Below are positions 9,971 to 21,200 of a DNA stretch of 64,000 nt, in pieces; within the stretch, counting starts at the first letter, position 1, and every line of letters begins with the position of its first letter. The DNA is taken from positions 6,033,525 to 6,097,524 of the forward strand of contig CAIIXF020000004.1 of NCBI GenBank assembly GCA_903813345.2, in the 5' to 3' direction. The stretch is from Owenia fusiformis (taxonomy: Eukaryota; Annelida; Polychaeta; Sabellida; Oweniidae). Under the pieces are notes generated by a model. It had not been told where the DNA came from and did no database searches. It saw nothing but the letters and a program-made list of their open reading frames with translations. The translations under genes were made by a program, and so were the position numbers.

Positions 9971-12326
9971 CCTCTCGGCTTTCATTTAAGAATACAATTA
10001 TTTCCCTCTTCATTTGTATTAAAGAATGGAATAGGATTGATGAATTATCTCATAATGCTGTTCAGTCGTTAACTAAAACCCCCTAATTGTTTTGAAGAAA
10101 TTAGAACGTGTACACGAACCGTGTAAAAGTATGGTCCCTAATGACCATTTTTACCTCACTGGCCTTTAATTAATTGTCGATTGAGTTTGAAGTTGTGACA
10201 TGAGGAAATAGTTGTGATATGTTATAAGCCCCCCCCCCGTTTGAATAAATGGAGAGATTGACAACAGTTTCTGGAGATTATAACATTACACCAGAGACGT
10301 CTCTGATTACACGGTTACGTTTAACTTGGTTCTCCCAATTGCGTTTAACTTTACTTATCCAATGAAAACTTTCGCAAACTTGAAATATAATGTAGTAATC
10401 ATTTTCATCGGACAAACAAGCTGAAATTATTTAGATTTCTTGTTATTTATTGGATTCTCTAATTCTAAGAGAACTAAGCTGTACAAGAGACAAAAGTCAG
10501 GTTTTAAAGGACACAAAACACTCTAGGTGTATACAAACATTTGCATAGACATAGAATAGGTTATACTGTACATAATAAAAATCGGGATATTTTGACAGAA
10601 AATCGGGATTTTGTAAAAAAAAAATCGGGCAAAATCGGGATTTGACAGGTTATTTATCACCAATTTAGTACTAAATTTATAAGAAAAATATCTAGTAACT
10701 CAAATTTGTGCTTAATTAATTACAAAATTATGATGCCCTAAAATATGGACACATTGCTCCTGGTACCTTCCAGATAATGCTTGAAATATTATTTTTATAA
10801 CACTGACATTTAACAATACAACGTTGAGGGTAATAAGCTACCGTACAACATTGTACAATGAGGATTAGTTTTCGATCCAGGGTTCCAACTCATATTTCCA
10901 AGCAATTTGTTCAGTACTGATTTCTACGGAAAAGTTCCCCAAAATGACATCTCTCTCAGTGCTGCGCATGCGCAAAGTTAAATTTGAAATCGTGGGAATG
11001 GTTCATCATCATTTCAAACCTACGGCAAGACTATTGAAGTTACTCGATCCATATTTGTAGAGAATACTCATAAAACTACACCGAACATTTGGAGATCCAT
11101 TTCAATGGAAAAATGAGGCTTGTTAATAAAATTTGTTTTCGAACGAACCAATACGACAGGTCGTCTTTGGGAAATCTCCCCCCCCTGCCCAAATGAACTG
11201 CAATGAAAATGGCGGATATTCTAGCTAGGGACCTTGACCTTAATCGACGGCAAAAATGTTGTTATTTCCTGACATAAATAACTGACTATGTTCACAATCA
11301 GCAAACCAAAAGACTTGAACTAATATCTTGATTAGTTTCTTGTGGTTAGATGTTTGAGAGGATGGGGGGGGGAGCGTGTATTTGACTAAATATATTATTC
11401 ATTATGTTATGAAACGCTCAGGAAATAAATGATGGTAGTCTACTTAAGAACTGGAGAAATTAATCTATATCCTGAGAGCCAATTAACTATACAACCAGAT
11501 TAGTAGGAAATAATTATATGATCTGAAATGCGACAAATTATTGCATTAAACCAGCTGTCAAAAGTTTATCATTCTTCCTCCCTCGTGTTCAACGTGATTC
11601 CATATTGTTAACAAAAACATAAGCTAGAATTGAACTTTAAACTCAAATCTGAAATCAATCTTACAATGGAAATTTACAAGGCGCCCGATTCTGGTTAGTT
11701 AAACTTTTAGATCCCTTTAAACCCAATGCACCTACTCCTAGCCTTACATATTGTAACTCTACAGTTAAACGAGCATTAGCTTTGCTTCAAGACCCCCTCC
11801 ATCCCCTATCCCTCATTATCTACTTTACCGTTATTAGCTAGAGGGGGGGGGGGGGTGTTCCAGGGTCTTGAAGCAAAACTTTACGAGCATATCCTCAATT
11901 TATATTTGATACTAATTTGAACTAGTTTTGGACATAGATGGGGGGGGGGGTGATGTTGGACTAGCTTCATCCGTAGTATGGGTTTAAAGGGAAATAATGG
12001 TTTAACCTAATTTCTTCATTCTGATTTATCAAGATCACGTTGCCTTGTTCGAGGGGTTCGGGGCAACACCCTCCCCTTTGCCAAAAATCATTTTAACATT
12101 ATTCAGTTTTTCACGATTCTGAATATTTAAGGAATTTTTATGTAAAAAACAAACTAAATCACAAACTAAAATTGATACAAAAATAACCATGTTCATTAAC
12201 ACTTGCGTATTGTTCAGTGATGGAACTTATGATTGTTGGAGATCTGATCAGGACGTATTGCACGCACAAATGTATTCCTCTAGAGAAACAATTGAATGGA
12301 AGTTCGATGATTACATAACAATTCGG
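9971..12326. other. Intergenic, no gene seen
   Basis: AT-rich sequence between repeats and the second DUF229 gene. It holds several poly-C or poly-G runs of 8-12 bases (near 10230, 11365, 11840 and 11940). A simple AATCGGGAT repeat lies near 10580-10640, and an isolated NRF-1-type palindrome (CTGCGCATGCGCAA) near 10963. No exon-like open frame with splice sites stands out. Confidence 0.5.
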
Positions 12327-14282
12327 TTATTTCTGAATCTTACAATAGCAATAAGGCCGCAGGTGCGGTAATCGAGTCATCACGCAATGTGGGGCATTAC
12401 CATACTTATTAATCCTACTTATATCCCGTTCATTCAACTTGAAGGAATCGTCTTCTTTGGAATGCATGATAGTTGATTCAAATTGGCCCCCACCGGGCAT
12501 AGTTACTATGGTAACCTGATAGAGAATATGCGTTGATGTCAGATCATCAGATAAGTCTGGAATTCTCCCGTCATAGTCTGCACTCTTTTTAAATTTTAAA
12601 ACTTTATCGTTTGGTTTGAGCATGACTGCATTAACAATGTGATGAAGATGAAGCTCATCGCATTCCGATCGCTGTTGCTCTGTGATTTTGTTAATTTTAT
12701 TGACAAGGTACCCTGCAACTTTCACAACATCCGGGTCTTCGTTTGACGCAGTGACCCAGTTTAGACAAGCGCACCAATGAGGTTCAATGTCTGCATCCTG
12801 GCACGACCTCGCTTTAGGAATTTCCTGAAAGAGGCTAATTCCTCGATTCGATGTAGTAAACTCCTTATTTTTGGACATGTCTAATAGCTGTTCAAACGTT
12901 TCGTGGATATCAAACGGCGTGGTTAAACGATGTCGGTTAATCTGCAGATTCTTTATCTCATTTGGATAGCGTTTTTCAAACCACTCTGGAAATCTCAAAC
13001 CAAAGTAGGGCATTCTTTCTTCCAACTTTCCTTGTATAGATTTGCGTATGTCCTGGAATCGCGCACCATGGTCGCTCATTAAGATTAAAAGAGCATTGTC
13101 TAGGTAGCCATTTTTGTGTATGTGTTTTAACCACGTGTAGAGATCATCATCTGCTTTCTGCAGTGCATTCATTGCCTCATGACTAAACTCAGAATGGAAC
13201 ATAAACATAAATTTTGGATTGTCTTTATACATGGTATACATGCCGGATATCCAATTCAGCATGTTTTTATGCCTCGGGAGAGAGCCGAGACAAAAGCTAG
13301 GAGTCCCATGTTTTCCGACAAGCAGTTCGAACGGGCGGTAAAAATGATCAACTGGGGGATCGATAAAACCGAGCATTCGATACTGAAATGTACCAATAAA
13401 GCCGCCGTCCTCTCCCCACTGAGTAACATATCCTTTCTCCCTATATTGTTTCCATATCCACGGATGACCATCAACTGTTTTTGCTCCGGGTTTTCCACGG
13501 CGCGCTTCCGGAAGTTCGGGCTCGGTTTTGCCCGTCAGAATCGGGAGTAAAGCTTGTGGTGTGCCATCGCCGACAATATTGTAACCCTCCAGAACGACCC
13601 CATTGAGTACTTCCGTGAAGTATTTGTAAGACTTCGGGAGATTGCGTATCCAACTCATGCGAGATACAGAATCAAATCCAAACATAAGAACGTCAAGTTT
13701 GGGGTGTTTATTTTCAGGCTGTTTCATTCTCTTGATACGGCGATGGAGGTTCGCATTGAATGAGATTCCGGAATGTAAATTCACATATTTTTCCCCATCC
13801 TTTGCATTGCAGTCAATTTTGAAAAAATCTGACTTCAATTTATATCCTGATTTTATCTTCATTATCGGTGCTCCATACACAGTGTTAAAATCGTCGTCTC
13901 GAATCATGGGCCAGAGGGAACACGTCAGCTGACCGTGCTTTTTTATGGCACTGTCTTCGAATAACACCGTCCCATTTAAGACGCTGATCCAGTTCGGTTC
14001 GCTAGCACATTGAAGCGGCGATTCCTTGTGGTAAAATTGATAGATTGACGGATCGAATGGATCCATTTGGGGATGAACACACGTTTGGTTAACTTCTACT
14101 TTAGATTTATTCTCCAGGAACGCCGGTCGTCCCTGCGAAAGCACCCGCCTGTGCATTTGAGTGTTTCTCATTGAAGGTTTAAATAATAGGAAATATCCTG
14201 ATACTGTTATCATAAAGGTTGCGGCGATAAAAATAGTTCGCCTCCTCTGGCGCAAAAGACCCCTAAGACACATTGCCAGCAT
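12327..14282 (-). CDS. DUF229 family membrane protein, paralogue 2 (intronless)
   Basis: Single open frame of 651 aa, clearly paralogous to the gene at 1290-3251. It shares the basic N-terminus (RQRRR), a single hydrophobic segment at about 17-34, LDVLMFGFDSVSR (Asp204), GDGTPQALLPILTG (238-251), SEFSHE, SDHGARFQD and the C-terminal Cys-rich HWCACLNW block. Conservation with paralogue 1 is uneven: residues of roughly 370-560 are almost identical even at silent sites, while the N-terminal third has many substitutions. The start is the Met that aligns with an internal Met of paralogue 1. The predicted product is a type II membrane protein with a sulfatase-like lumenal domain. The substrate is unknown. 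Confidence 0.88.
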   Translation of the reverse strand: MLAMCLRGLLRQRRRTIFIAATFMITVSGYFLLFKPSMRNTQMHRRVLSQGRPAFLENKSKVEVNQTCVHPQMDPFDPSIYQFYHKESPLQCASEPNWISVLNGTVLFEDSAIKKHGQLTCSLWPMIRDDDFNTVYGAPIMKIKSGYKLKSDFFKIDCNAKDGEKYVNLHSGISFNANLHRRIKRMKQPENKHPKLDVLMFGFDSVSRMSWIRNLPKSYKYFTEVLNGVVLEGYNIVGDGTPQALLPILTGKTEPELPEARRGKPGAKTVDGHPWIWKQYREKGYVTQWGEDGGFIGTFQYRMLGFIDPPVDHFYRPFELLVGKHGTPSFCLGSLPRHKNMLNWISGMYTMYKDNPKFMFMFHSEFSHEAMNALQKADDDLYTWLKHIHKNGYLDNALLILMSDHGARFQDIRKSIQGKLEERMPYFGLRFPEWFEKRYPNEIKNLQINRHRLTTPFDIHETFEQLLDMSKNKEFTTSNRGISLFQEIPKARSCQDADIEPHWCACLNWVTASNEDPDVVKVAGYLVNKINKITEQQRSECDELHLHHIVNAVMLKPNDKVLKFKKSADYDGRIPDLSDDLTSTHILYQVTIVTMPGGGQFESTIMHSKEDDSFKLNERDISRINKYGNAPHCVMTRLPHLRPYCYCKIQK

Positions 14283-17162
14283 AATTTTGGCGGTTTCTCC
14301 GTTTCTATTATCAGGATCACGAGAGTCACAAGAGCATCAAAATTAAACTTAAACAATGTTTTAGATGCGCCGTCCCACGAATTGTACAGAGAATACACAC
14401 CCTGTGATGTCCATGCGCAGTTATGTGTTCCGACTTCTAAATTACATCCAAGGGGAAAGTGTTTCAAGGGTATTCTAAGCCTACAGTTATAGCGAGGGAA
14501 TACTATTGTTGCAATTTCGTGGAGCCTGAAAGGATAATCATAATATTAATAACCCTTTACTCTTCTGTAATATATGTTTGTAATGTGATATGCATGTATA
14601 AATTGTTTTGCTCTCCAATAAAACGGAGGAAATAAAGAAACATAAACATAAACTCTCCAAGTCATTTAATAATTAATTTTTTTTATCTTATCGAGGACCA
14701 CTTCCACTTATTTTTATCTAAAAATGGAGGCAAACCTCAACGATTCTAAGAAGTCAGTTTGTACTCTTCTCGGTTGTGAATCATCATAGTTTTAATACTG
14801 CTTGTTGTGTTTCATAGTCAATCACAATTTTCCGTTATCTTATGATCCGTAAATGATTTATATCCAATACTTTCATCGCCAATCTTTAATCCTGTGTTTT
14901 CAAATAAGACACTTGGATAGCATTTTAGTGTCTACTATAGAATCACTTCCCCTTGATTTATCCAATCTGGCTAGGCTGTATAGTCTATTTCGAAACTCAT
15001 ATAGGGAATACTGCCTATCATGAACTGTATCAAATCTAGAATGTTTGTTACTATATTGAAGGGTGCTATTTGTGTTAATTAGTCTGTTTTTTAGTTTTGT
15101 ATCTTTAATGTATATGTATCATGTGACAATATAATAAACTATATAAACTAAACCACAGAGCTCTATATACCAGGTTCACATTCCTTCAGCTTTGGGAAGA
15201 CAATCATATACCGTAATCCAATTATCTCCAAGACGTCATGCTAATACTCTTCGAATAGTCTAGAATGTGTGTGGTCTTCACGAGGTGTTCAGTTTCACGA
15301 AGTGTTCAATTTCCCAAGTGTTCTATTTCCAAGGAATAGCCATATTATCTTAGTAGATTTAATTAAGAAATAGTCTCATTATGTTAGCTATAAACGCAGT
15401 TCCATTTTCGTAATACACATGTAGCTAGATTGTAAGATGTTTGCATCCGGGGTGTTTCCTTCTTAAAAAATGGCGATCGCAGTTCTCGATTGTCCAATTG
15501 TCTTAACTATACATGTGTAGCTAGATTTAGTAAGAAATAAGCTCATACACATGTGTGTATACTTCATACATTCACAGTTGTTGTCTTATGTTATCTTGTG
15601 CAGAACAGGCACAGCATTTCGGGAACCTGATATTACATTCGTTCCCGTACATTAAATGCCTCCTTTTCGTTACTAACTACAACGTATATGTAGTAGAATC
15701 GTGGGTAATCCGTATCGTATGAGCATAGCTGTACAGCTATTAATTTATCACTAGTATTTATGTATCCATATTTTTTCGGGAAAATCAGTCATCAACTGCT
15801 TTGGTCCCTCCTACAGTTTTGATATCCACGACTCTAAACTGATTTTATGCGAGGTATTCGGAGATTACTGACTTCGTTATCCGTGTACTGCTAGCTCACT
15901 TTCTCAGCCTCTGAGATTAAATTATGCACAAGAGTCGCAAATTGCTTGCAATATAATTCCTTGAAGCTGGCTAACAGGCCCAGGGGAAATATGCTAAACA
16001 TATGAGAAAATGGATGATATATGAGCTAATACAACGTTGCAAAGCCTACCACAGGGGCGGATCTGGGAACCAACAAGGGGGGCCCAAAAAAATTGGGTCC
16101 CTAAAACCAAAAAGTGAGCCCAAATTTTTTAATTTGAGGCCCATTTTCTTCAAAATTTGGCCTAAATTAAAAAATAAGGCCTTTAAAGCCCCAGTAATGA
16201 CCACAAAGGCCCATATGAGGCCCAAATGAGCACATATGGTAGGTTATCGCAAACAATTTCAGACAATTCTAACTTGAATATTGAATATTTTGTTATCATG
16301 AACATGGGTGCATCTGTCATCTTCAAGAAAATGATGTCAAGTTCCTGTTGTGATTATCTGAATAGGCAGTCCAGCAGGTCACTTTATATCGTCGAAAGAT
16401 ATATGTATCCTTCGAGATCGGGCTTTGCTATAGCAGCTAACGATACGAGGTTGCATTCGGTCTATTTGCATCCCGGGGATTGGGACAGTTTTCTAGCAAT
16501 TTATTAAAGTGCAGTTTACCTTTTATTTTAAATAACAATTATTAAATAAATCGAGGAAAATTAATGAACAAGATCAAAACCTTGAAAAATTAAAGATCTG
16601 TCAGAGAGGAGGCTCTCTAAACAAATGCTCACTATTGCCATCTTTCTTTTGACTTCTGGTACAGGTGATCAACTTATCGCTAAGTTTTAGAATGACAATA
16701 TCACCATCTTCATCGGATCCTGTGTTGATGCAGCCTCCGAAGTCCGAACGCATTTTTTGGGGGAAAGTGTTGATATAAAGAGATGCGCTTATGAAAGCTT
16801 ACATGTGAATTCATGTTGTGGAGTAGTTTGAGTTGGGCAATCTGCGTGAGGTTCTGTTTTTACTTGCTTGGTTCGGGTTTTCATTAATGCGGAAGGAGGC
16901 AAAGGCAGCCAAAGTTTTCAGAAAAATGACATAGACATGCGCGTAATTATGCTATGCATGAGACAAAAACATTTAGGGTAGGAATCTAGCTACTTTTTGT
17001 ATGAAAACATGAAATGAAAGATAATGGTATGATGATTTACCCTTGATCAAAGATATTTAAAAGAGGTTGGAGAGAAGAACCGAATTGTTCATTTTCTTGT
17101 AAAATATTTCGGCTGAAAACTTGCCTCACCATAATTCTGATCCTGGCTACGACCGTCCCTGG
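14283..17162. other. Intergenic, no gene seen; one MITE at about 16057-16225
   Basis: No supported exon. At 16057-16225 a GGGGCGGATC-type element carries AGGCCC/GGGCCC words like the ones at 6630 and 19527. The short plus-strand open frame at 16002-16229 is read through it. The remainder is AT-rich with no obvious structure. Confidence 0.5.
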
Positions 17163-17163
17163 A

Positions 17164-17222
17164 TGCGCATGCGTTTTAATGATTTGAACCAATTAAATTG
17201 GAGAATTCGATGCGCATGCGCC
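17164..17222. promoter_or_regulatory. Pair of NRF-1-type palindromes
   Basis: TGCGCATGCGT (17164-17174) and TGCGCATGCGCC (17211-17222) lie 37 bp apart, about 1 kb upstream of the lipase start. The motif match is good; the link to the lipase gene is only positional. Confidence 0.35.
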
Positions 17223-18235
17223 AACAACCAAAACAAAAATGGAACCTTGCACAAATTGCCCATAATAAGTAATTTTCAATTCGGATTTCACGACCTGGAA
17301 ATTCAATTTTAGAAAGAAATTATTTTGGGTTAAAAACCCTGTTTAAGTTGACATGGTTAACACAATATACTTTGAAAGTTTCATTTCTAAGCAATGCCTT
17401 TAGATTTGCTTCGTCTAACTTTCACTGTTATCAATCAAAGGTAATGTTCGTCAGTGTTACCCAATATAACCACAACCATAAGGACTATTTACTTTGATAT
17501 TTTAAGTTTTCAAGTAGACGCTGTATCCCGTCCTGGTTACCACGACTTGAATGATTCTATTAATCAGGTTTGCACTCGGAATTCTTAAGTATCGATAATA
17601 ACTTTGGCTTTGAAAAACCCTCCTCCACCATCCGAATAACGATTTAAAACTACAGACCAGATGCCAGCTTTTGCAAGGGGAGGGGGGGGGGGTCTAAACT
17701 GTCTGCCCTTTAGCGAAAATTGATGCAAGCTCAGATTACATGTTATACTTATTGCTTCCCATAAACGCAAATCTCTATGATATGAATAAACTCCCCTCAA
17801 TAATAATTGTGGCAACCCATATACCCCAATGTATTTTAACTGCCAGATTATGGCGGGTGTGTACGAACATACACCCCCTCCAAAATACTCTCATGAATCG
17901 TCGTCAATACGTAAGAATACCACACTTTTCAAACATGAATTTATTTCATGAAATAAAAATGAAGTAAAGAGTACCACACTTATGGACGTATAGAGCTCCC
18001 ATAGTGCTGCGCAATAAACGATGACGTAATCAAACGCTTCATAAGTTATATTATACAGTAATTATATACATGCTATAAGTGAGTTGCGAAATCTCTCTAT
18101 TGAAACAATTTATATCAAGTAAAGCTCCCTTAAGATAACATGGTTCAATTTTATAGATAAAACTTTATCTATGACCATCTGTTTGGTCATATGGATGATC
18201 AGTTTCTTACATTTGATTCTGATCTCATCGTGGGC

Positions 18236-21200
18236 ATGTTGACTTTAGGTGTTTTACTCCTCGTTTGTTCCCTTAGGGCCAGTGAAGGTAAGCAGAACTT
18301 TGGACACTTTATAGTGATATATTACATATACTTATGACCTTCAGTTGAACCATGGGCTTCCAAGAGATGGTTGACCTTCTCACAGTACAGGTCATTTTCT
18401 CATGGTACTTAATAAGTCGAAATAAGTTGAAAGTTAATAAGTTGAAAAGATCGTATTTTAGAAGCAGGAAAAATAGCGGCCTTAATATTTACCTAGAATG
18501 CCATTGAACAAATCATTTCTATGTTTTCACACAAAGAAAACGTCCCCCTCATGAAAATCCGGAATCAAGTTTTCAAGCGGTGTGTCCGAAATGTGTAGAT
18601 AAGAAAAATAATGCCGCCGCTTCCATTCCGTCAAGCTGACAACAATTTCATCCTGCGGACGATAAAATGGATAGTGAATTTTCTTTCGTATTAGAACAGC
18701 ACCTTGTATTTAGTTTGATTCATAAAGCATATTTTTGTTTTAATAAAGCATTGTTTATAAATGGGACAGCATCTTTTCCAATCAATCGAGGTTGGGCCAT
18801 GCAGCCGAAGGTAAGCCATACAACCGAAGGTAAGCCTTACAACCGAATTTTGCCGATTCAATCTGACGGAGAATGCCGAGCCTATATTTTCGACCAATTA
18901 GAGACGTCCTCTTCACATTCGTGGTACCCTCGGCCAACTTCGTTTGCAAAGAAAAGCTTCGGCAATCTTCGGCAATCTCCGGCTTTTCTTGAGGTATCTT
19001 CGATTGATTGCCAAAAGTCGACACCCGTTTATAAATTGCCGTTCGAAATGACAGGAAGTACCAAATGAACAAGCTTCTGACCTGCCATCTATCAAGTCAG
19101 TAATCATATTTTTATGGCCAAAAAAGCTTCACTGTTGCATTTGATTACCCTTGGATTTACTTTAAATCTTTAAATCAGAATAATCTTGCTTTACTATTTG
19201 AAATTGTTCTCCAGGGTTCCTGTTTGAAGAAGGGGCCAGACTTGTTACCTACAAATTGTACACAAGGTTAGTATAACCGACTCTTGATTTCACCATGGAT
19301 AGTTATTGGATACTGATAAAAATGATGAGTCAGACGACAAGACAGTTCAAGAGTTGTGTGTAGCGCTTCAGTTTGGAAAGTAAACGAAAATACTGAGAAG
19401 TATCATGCAGATTTAGTGAACATCACTATATTGGTAACTTTTAGTGAATATCACTTTCTTGGTATCTTTGAACACCCGATCTTCACTGCTTTCTAAACGG
19501 GCCGAGCGAATGAAGATGGGGTATCACTGGCGGATCGGGGGGGGGCTTGGGTGGGCCCAGAAAAAATTGGCCCCAAAAAGACCCTAAGGGCCAAAAAAGT
19601 GAGCCTTTTGGTCATTACTGGGCCTTCTAAGACCTTATTTTTCCATTTAAGGCGAAATTTTGAAGAAAATAGGCCTCAAAATTTCAAAATTTGGGCCCAC
19701 TTTTTGGTTTAAGGGGCCAACAATTTTTTTCTCAGACCAGAAATTTGGGCCCCCTTGTTGCTTCAAAGATCCGCCCCTGGGTATTACAAAAAAATTCAAT
19801 GTAATATTTTATGTTTGTTTGTAAGAGTCTTTGAAAACGGAACTTATGCCCCTTAACAGCAATGATAAGCTGTAGAAATTAGCTATACGAAGTCTGTTTT
19901 AATGACACTATATGCAATGAATATATAGAGAATATCCTGAACAGACTATAGGATGATCTGTTTATCCCATACCAATCACATTGTTCAATTGTTGCAACCA
20001 ACCGTGGAATTATTTTTAAATATTCATGTCCAGTTTTGTATTCTTGTCCGTAGCCGGAATTTCCCGTTCAAATATTTGATTATTAACGGGGCATATTGCT
20101 CCTTCCCTTCTTTAAAGCATCAAACAGATCGCGATTGTCTGCGTTTTTCTCCATTGTCGTTTACAGTATGCGAACGTTACAAAAAAGAACCAATACGGGA
20201 ACAGCGATTATGACGTAGCGGGCAGATATACTATATCTGCCCGCTTAGAGCGGGACGTAAAGCTATTATATCTGCCTCCTACCCTTTTACACCGGCTTTA
20301 TGTACCCGTAACACGTCCAAGTATGGGATAAATAAGCACAAATGCCAAAAGGAAAGGGTGACTAAAAACTTTAAGGAAACCCAACAAGAAAAGCAAACTG
20401 TAAGTGTAAATCTGTCATAAGAAAAGTAGACCCTATATGTCCCAAAACCATGATCTAACGTGAAAAGAAACAATGTCTAACATCCCCCTCCACCCTCCAA
20501 TCGAGAACCAATATCACAATCCAGGACCAGAACACCAAGGGACATTTCATTCATACTGAAGTCATTACAATACATGTTGAAGAAAAAATTGAAAAATTGA
20601 TAGCCAATACTCATATACTCGTCGCAAGATCCTGGGGAACTCCCTGTAACACCCGAGAACTATCAAAAATTACAAAAATAACAACACGTAAAAACAAATT
20701 GTGCTTTTAAGATATTGTAAGTGTGTTGAAGTATTAGGATTCTATATACCGTTAGAAACCTTGGAATACAAGCTTTAAAGGAACTCTATGTATTATGTGT
20801 TCCGCGTCGTGTATTCCTTATATGGAACGCTTGAACATGATGAATATCTTGACGACGAATTAAGGCATTTTTGTTTTGTAATCGTATAAAGCATTACCAG
20901 TATATGATAACAGAATATTTCATTGTCACTCCGTCTTTAATAAGTAGTAAAGTGAATATACAGCCAAATTAGTATAGTTGAACATAAGATATAAACATTA
21001 AGTGTTTTGGATATCATTTATGACGTCATAACACGACTGATAATAACAGGACGATCTTAACAAAAGACTGACTAAGAATCTCCTTTACGTCGTAAAATAG
21101 GGAACGTACATTTTTGTACCACTTTTTTATTTTTAAAGTATGGTGCTTTACTAATTATTAATCTTATTGAAAATTCACAGGCATTAATTTGGCAAGAACA

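Noticed and set aside
12189-12371. 60-codon plus-strand frame overlapping the 3' end of the second DUF229 gene
   Set aside because: No conserved content, and it overlaps a confident gene antisense.
18667-19068. 133-codon plus-strand frame in lipase intron 1
   Set aside because: No recognisable domain and opposing frames of similar length. It contains small repeated words (CGAAGGTAAGCC, CTTCGGCAATCT) that suggest repeat origin.
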